From the NCBI GenBank assembly GCA_016213755.1, contig JACQZT010000031.1, positions 1 through 49,539 of the forward strand: a stretch of 49,539 nucleotides of DNA, written 5' to 3'. Below the pieces are notes generated by a model, which was given only the letters and a program-made list of their open reading frames with translations, was not told the origin of the DNA and made no database searches. Positions 48,313-49,539 of this stretch are shown here, in pieces (within the stretch, counting starts at the first letter, position 1; every line of letters begins with the position of its first letter). The stretch is from Acidobacteriota bacterium (GTDB lineage: Bacteria > Acidobacteriota > Terriglobia > Bryobacterales > Bryobacteraceae). Made by a program: the position numbers and the translations under genes.

Positions 48313-49430
48313 TTGCGCCACTTGCTAGCGATTCGATGGCCCCTGATGTGGGCCGTGGCGGTGTGCGTGGCCGGGCAACCCGCGCCGGTGCGGCTGACCA
48401 CCGAGCAGGATCATGCGCGGCTGATGGAGCTGCTGGGAATCAAGTCGCTTCGGCCGGGCGTCAACGGCAGGGACCCGCGGGCGCCGAATGCCGCCAACTA
48501 TGACAAGTCCAAGGCCAATCCGTACCCGCGGCTGCCGGACCCCCTGGTGCTGAAGAACGGCAATAAAGTCGGGAACGCGAAGACCTGGTGAAACCGCCGC
48601 CGCCCTCAGATTGTGGAGGACTTCGACCGGGAGGTTTACGGCCGGGCCCCAAAGAACACGCCCAAGGTGCGGTGGGAAGTCGCCGCCACGACCAGCGAGA
48701 TGAACGGCGGCGTGCCGGTAGTGGTCAAGAAGCTCGTGGGCCACGCGGACAATTCCGCCTGTCCGCTCATCACCGTCGATATCCAGATGACGCTGGCGAC
48801 GCCGGCCAAGGCGCCGGGCGCGGTACCGGTGATCATGGAGTTCGGCTTCCCGGGCGGCTTCCCCGGCCCCGCGGGCAAGGCGGGCGCCGGAGTTCCGAAG
48901 CGGCCTCCGGCTCCCGGGCCAACCTGGCAGCAACAGGTGCTGGCCAAAGGCTGGGGCTATGCCATCCTCAGCCCCGCAAGCATTCAAGCCGACAGCGGCG
49001 CGGGACTGACGCAAGGAATCATCGGGCTGGTCAACCGGGGCCAGCCGCGCAAACTGGACGACTGGGGCGCGCTGCGCGCCTGGGCCTGGGGCGCCAGCCG
49101 GGCGTTGGACTACCTGGAAACCGACCGGGCGGTGGACGCTCGCGGAGCCGGCATCGAGGGCGTCTCGCGCTATGGCAAGGCGGCCCTGGTCACGATGACC
49201 TATGACCGGCGCCTCGCCATCGCCTTCAAATGTTCCTGGCCGCGGCCGGCGCCGGGCCGGTCTACAGGCTGCTGGGCGGGAAGGACCTGGGCGCCAGCGA
49301 GTATCCCCCGCCGGAAACCGCGCTGACCGGCGGGGACGTGGCCTTCCGCCAGCACGCAGGCGGGCACACCTCCGGGCCCAACTGGCCGGGGTTTCTCTCC
49401 TTCGCCGGCCGCTACTTCCAGGGCCGGTGA
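48313..49430 (+). pseudogene. CE15-like glucuronoyl methylesterase, broken
   Basis: A secreted serine esterase of the glucuronoyl-esterase (CE15) type in three open pieces. Starts at TTG 48313 with GGAGG five bases upstream, then a signal region and LTTEQDHARLMELLGIKSLR. An in-frame TGA at 48589-48591 interrupts KNGNKVGNAKTW-stop-NRRRPQIVEDFDREVYG where relatives have a second tryptophan. The same frame resumes with GWGYAILSPASIQADSGAGL and the nucleophile motif GIEGVSRYGKAALV (Ser codon at 49165). At about 49228 the frame shifts by one base and the text jumps to a C-terminal segment (MFLAAAGAGPVYRLLGGKDL, GGHTSGPNWPGFLSFAGRYF) holding the catalytic-type His. Relatives I know have roughly 80 residues between these parts, so an internal deletion is likely. 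Confidence 0.8.
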
Positions 49431-49485
49431 CGATCCGGAAACCCGGCCGGGAGCCACTTGCGCCTGAAGCGTGCGGCGGGAGAGG

Positions 49486-49539
49486 ATGAGTGAGGAAAGC
49501 GGGGTTCCAGACCCAAGTGAAAACCATCGGACGTCGCCA
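49486..49539 (+). CDS. Possible start of a further gene, cut by window edge
   Basis: ATG at 49486-49488 opens 18 codons (MSEESGVPDPSENHRTSP) that run off the right edge, preceded by GGGAGAGG directly before the ATG, rather close for a ribosome binding site. Too short to assign. Confidence 0.25.
   Translation, partial: MSEESGVPDPSENHRTSP

Noticed and set aside
48589-48591. UGA read as tryptophan (alternative code or recoding) in the esterase gene
   Set aside because: TGA is used as an ordinary stop by several intact genes here (for example fliO and fliR), and the same gene has a second, frame-breaking lesion. Pseudogene or sequencing error is simpler.

Overview
The window is GC-rich bacterial DNA that reads like an Acidobacteriota chromosome, probably of the Bryobacterales/Solibacter type. 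I infer this from the very long Oar/CarboxypepD_reg-type TonB-dependent receptors, the Tat-exported Gfo/Idh/MocA and TIM-barrel proteins, the sulfatase and heparinase genes, and short palindromic repeats of the GRGS/SRDR type. It is not proven by a marker gene. No rRNA, tRNA or CRISPR array was seen.

Layout. 1-1.2 kb: the 5' end of an IS701-type transposase and an MNT/HEPN pair. 1.25-3.7 kb: metK and tig. 3.8-7.75 kb: an ABC permease/ATPase pair (YbbP/YbbA-like) divergent from a TesA-like SGNH hydrolase, the arrangement known from E. coli. 7.8-10 kb: an exported amidohydrolase and galE. 10.1-13.7 kb: a TonB-dependent receptor with a strong terminator. 13.8-14.5 kb: a MazEF-like toxin-antitoxin pair. 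14.6-26.1 kb: a flagellar cluster with fliS, a leftward rod/ring operon (flgF-G-A-H-I-J) and a rightward hook/export operon (fliK-flgD-E-fliN-O-P-Q-R-flhB), closed by a convergent flaG with a good sigma-28 promoter. flhA, fliF, fliG, fliM, motor and flagellin genes are not here. 26.3-30 kb: a second TonB receptor, an SMR transporter and a thioester-reductase-like SDR.

30.2-49.5 kb is a carbohydrate-degradation locus: two type I sulfatases, a heparinase II/III-like lyase, an enolase-superfamily sugar-acid dehydratase, an SDR, a large TonB receptor, two Gfo/Idh/MocA oxidoreductases, a 775-residue secreted protein of unknown function, an OmpA-like protein, a TIM-barrel sugar isomerase-like protein and a broken CE15-like glucuronoyl esterase. 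Together they suggest outer-membrane uptake, desulfation, beta-elimination and oxidation/dehydration of a sulfated, uronate-containing polysaccharide. The substrate is inference.

Signs of decay and mobility are scattered through the window: the IS end, a vapC that has lost its N-terminus, a glucuronoyl esterase with a stop codon and an out-of-frame internal deletion, a duplicated gene start, and four full or partial copies of a 25-bp palindromic repeat. Two of those copies form an inverted pair translated within the fliK-like gene.
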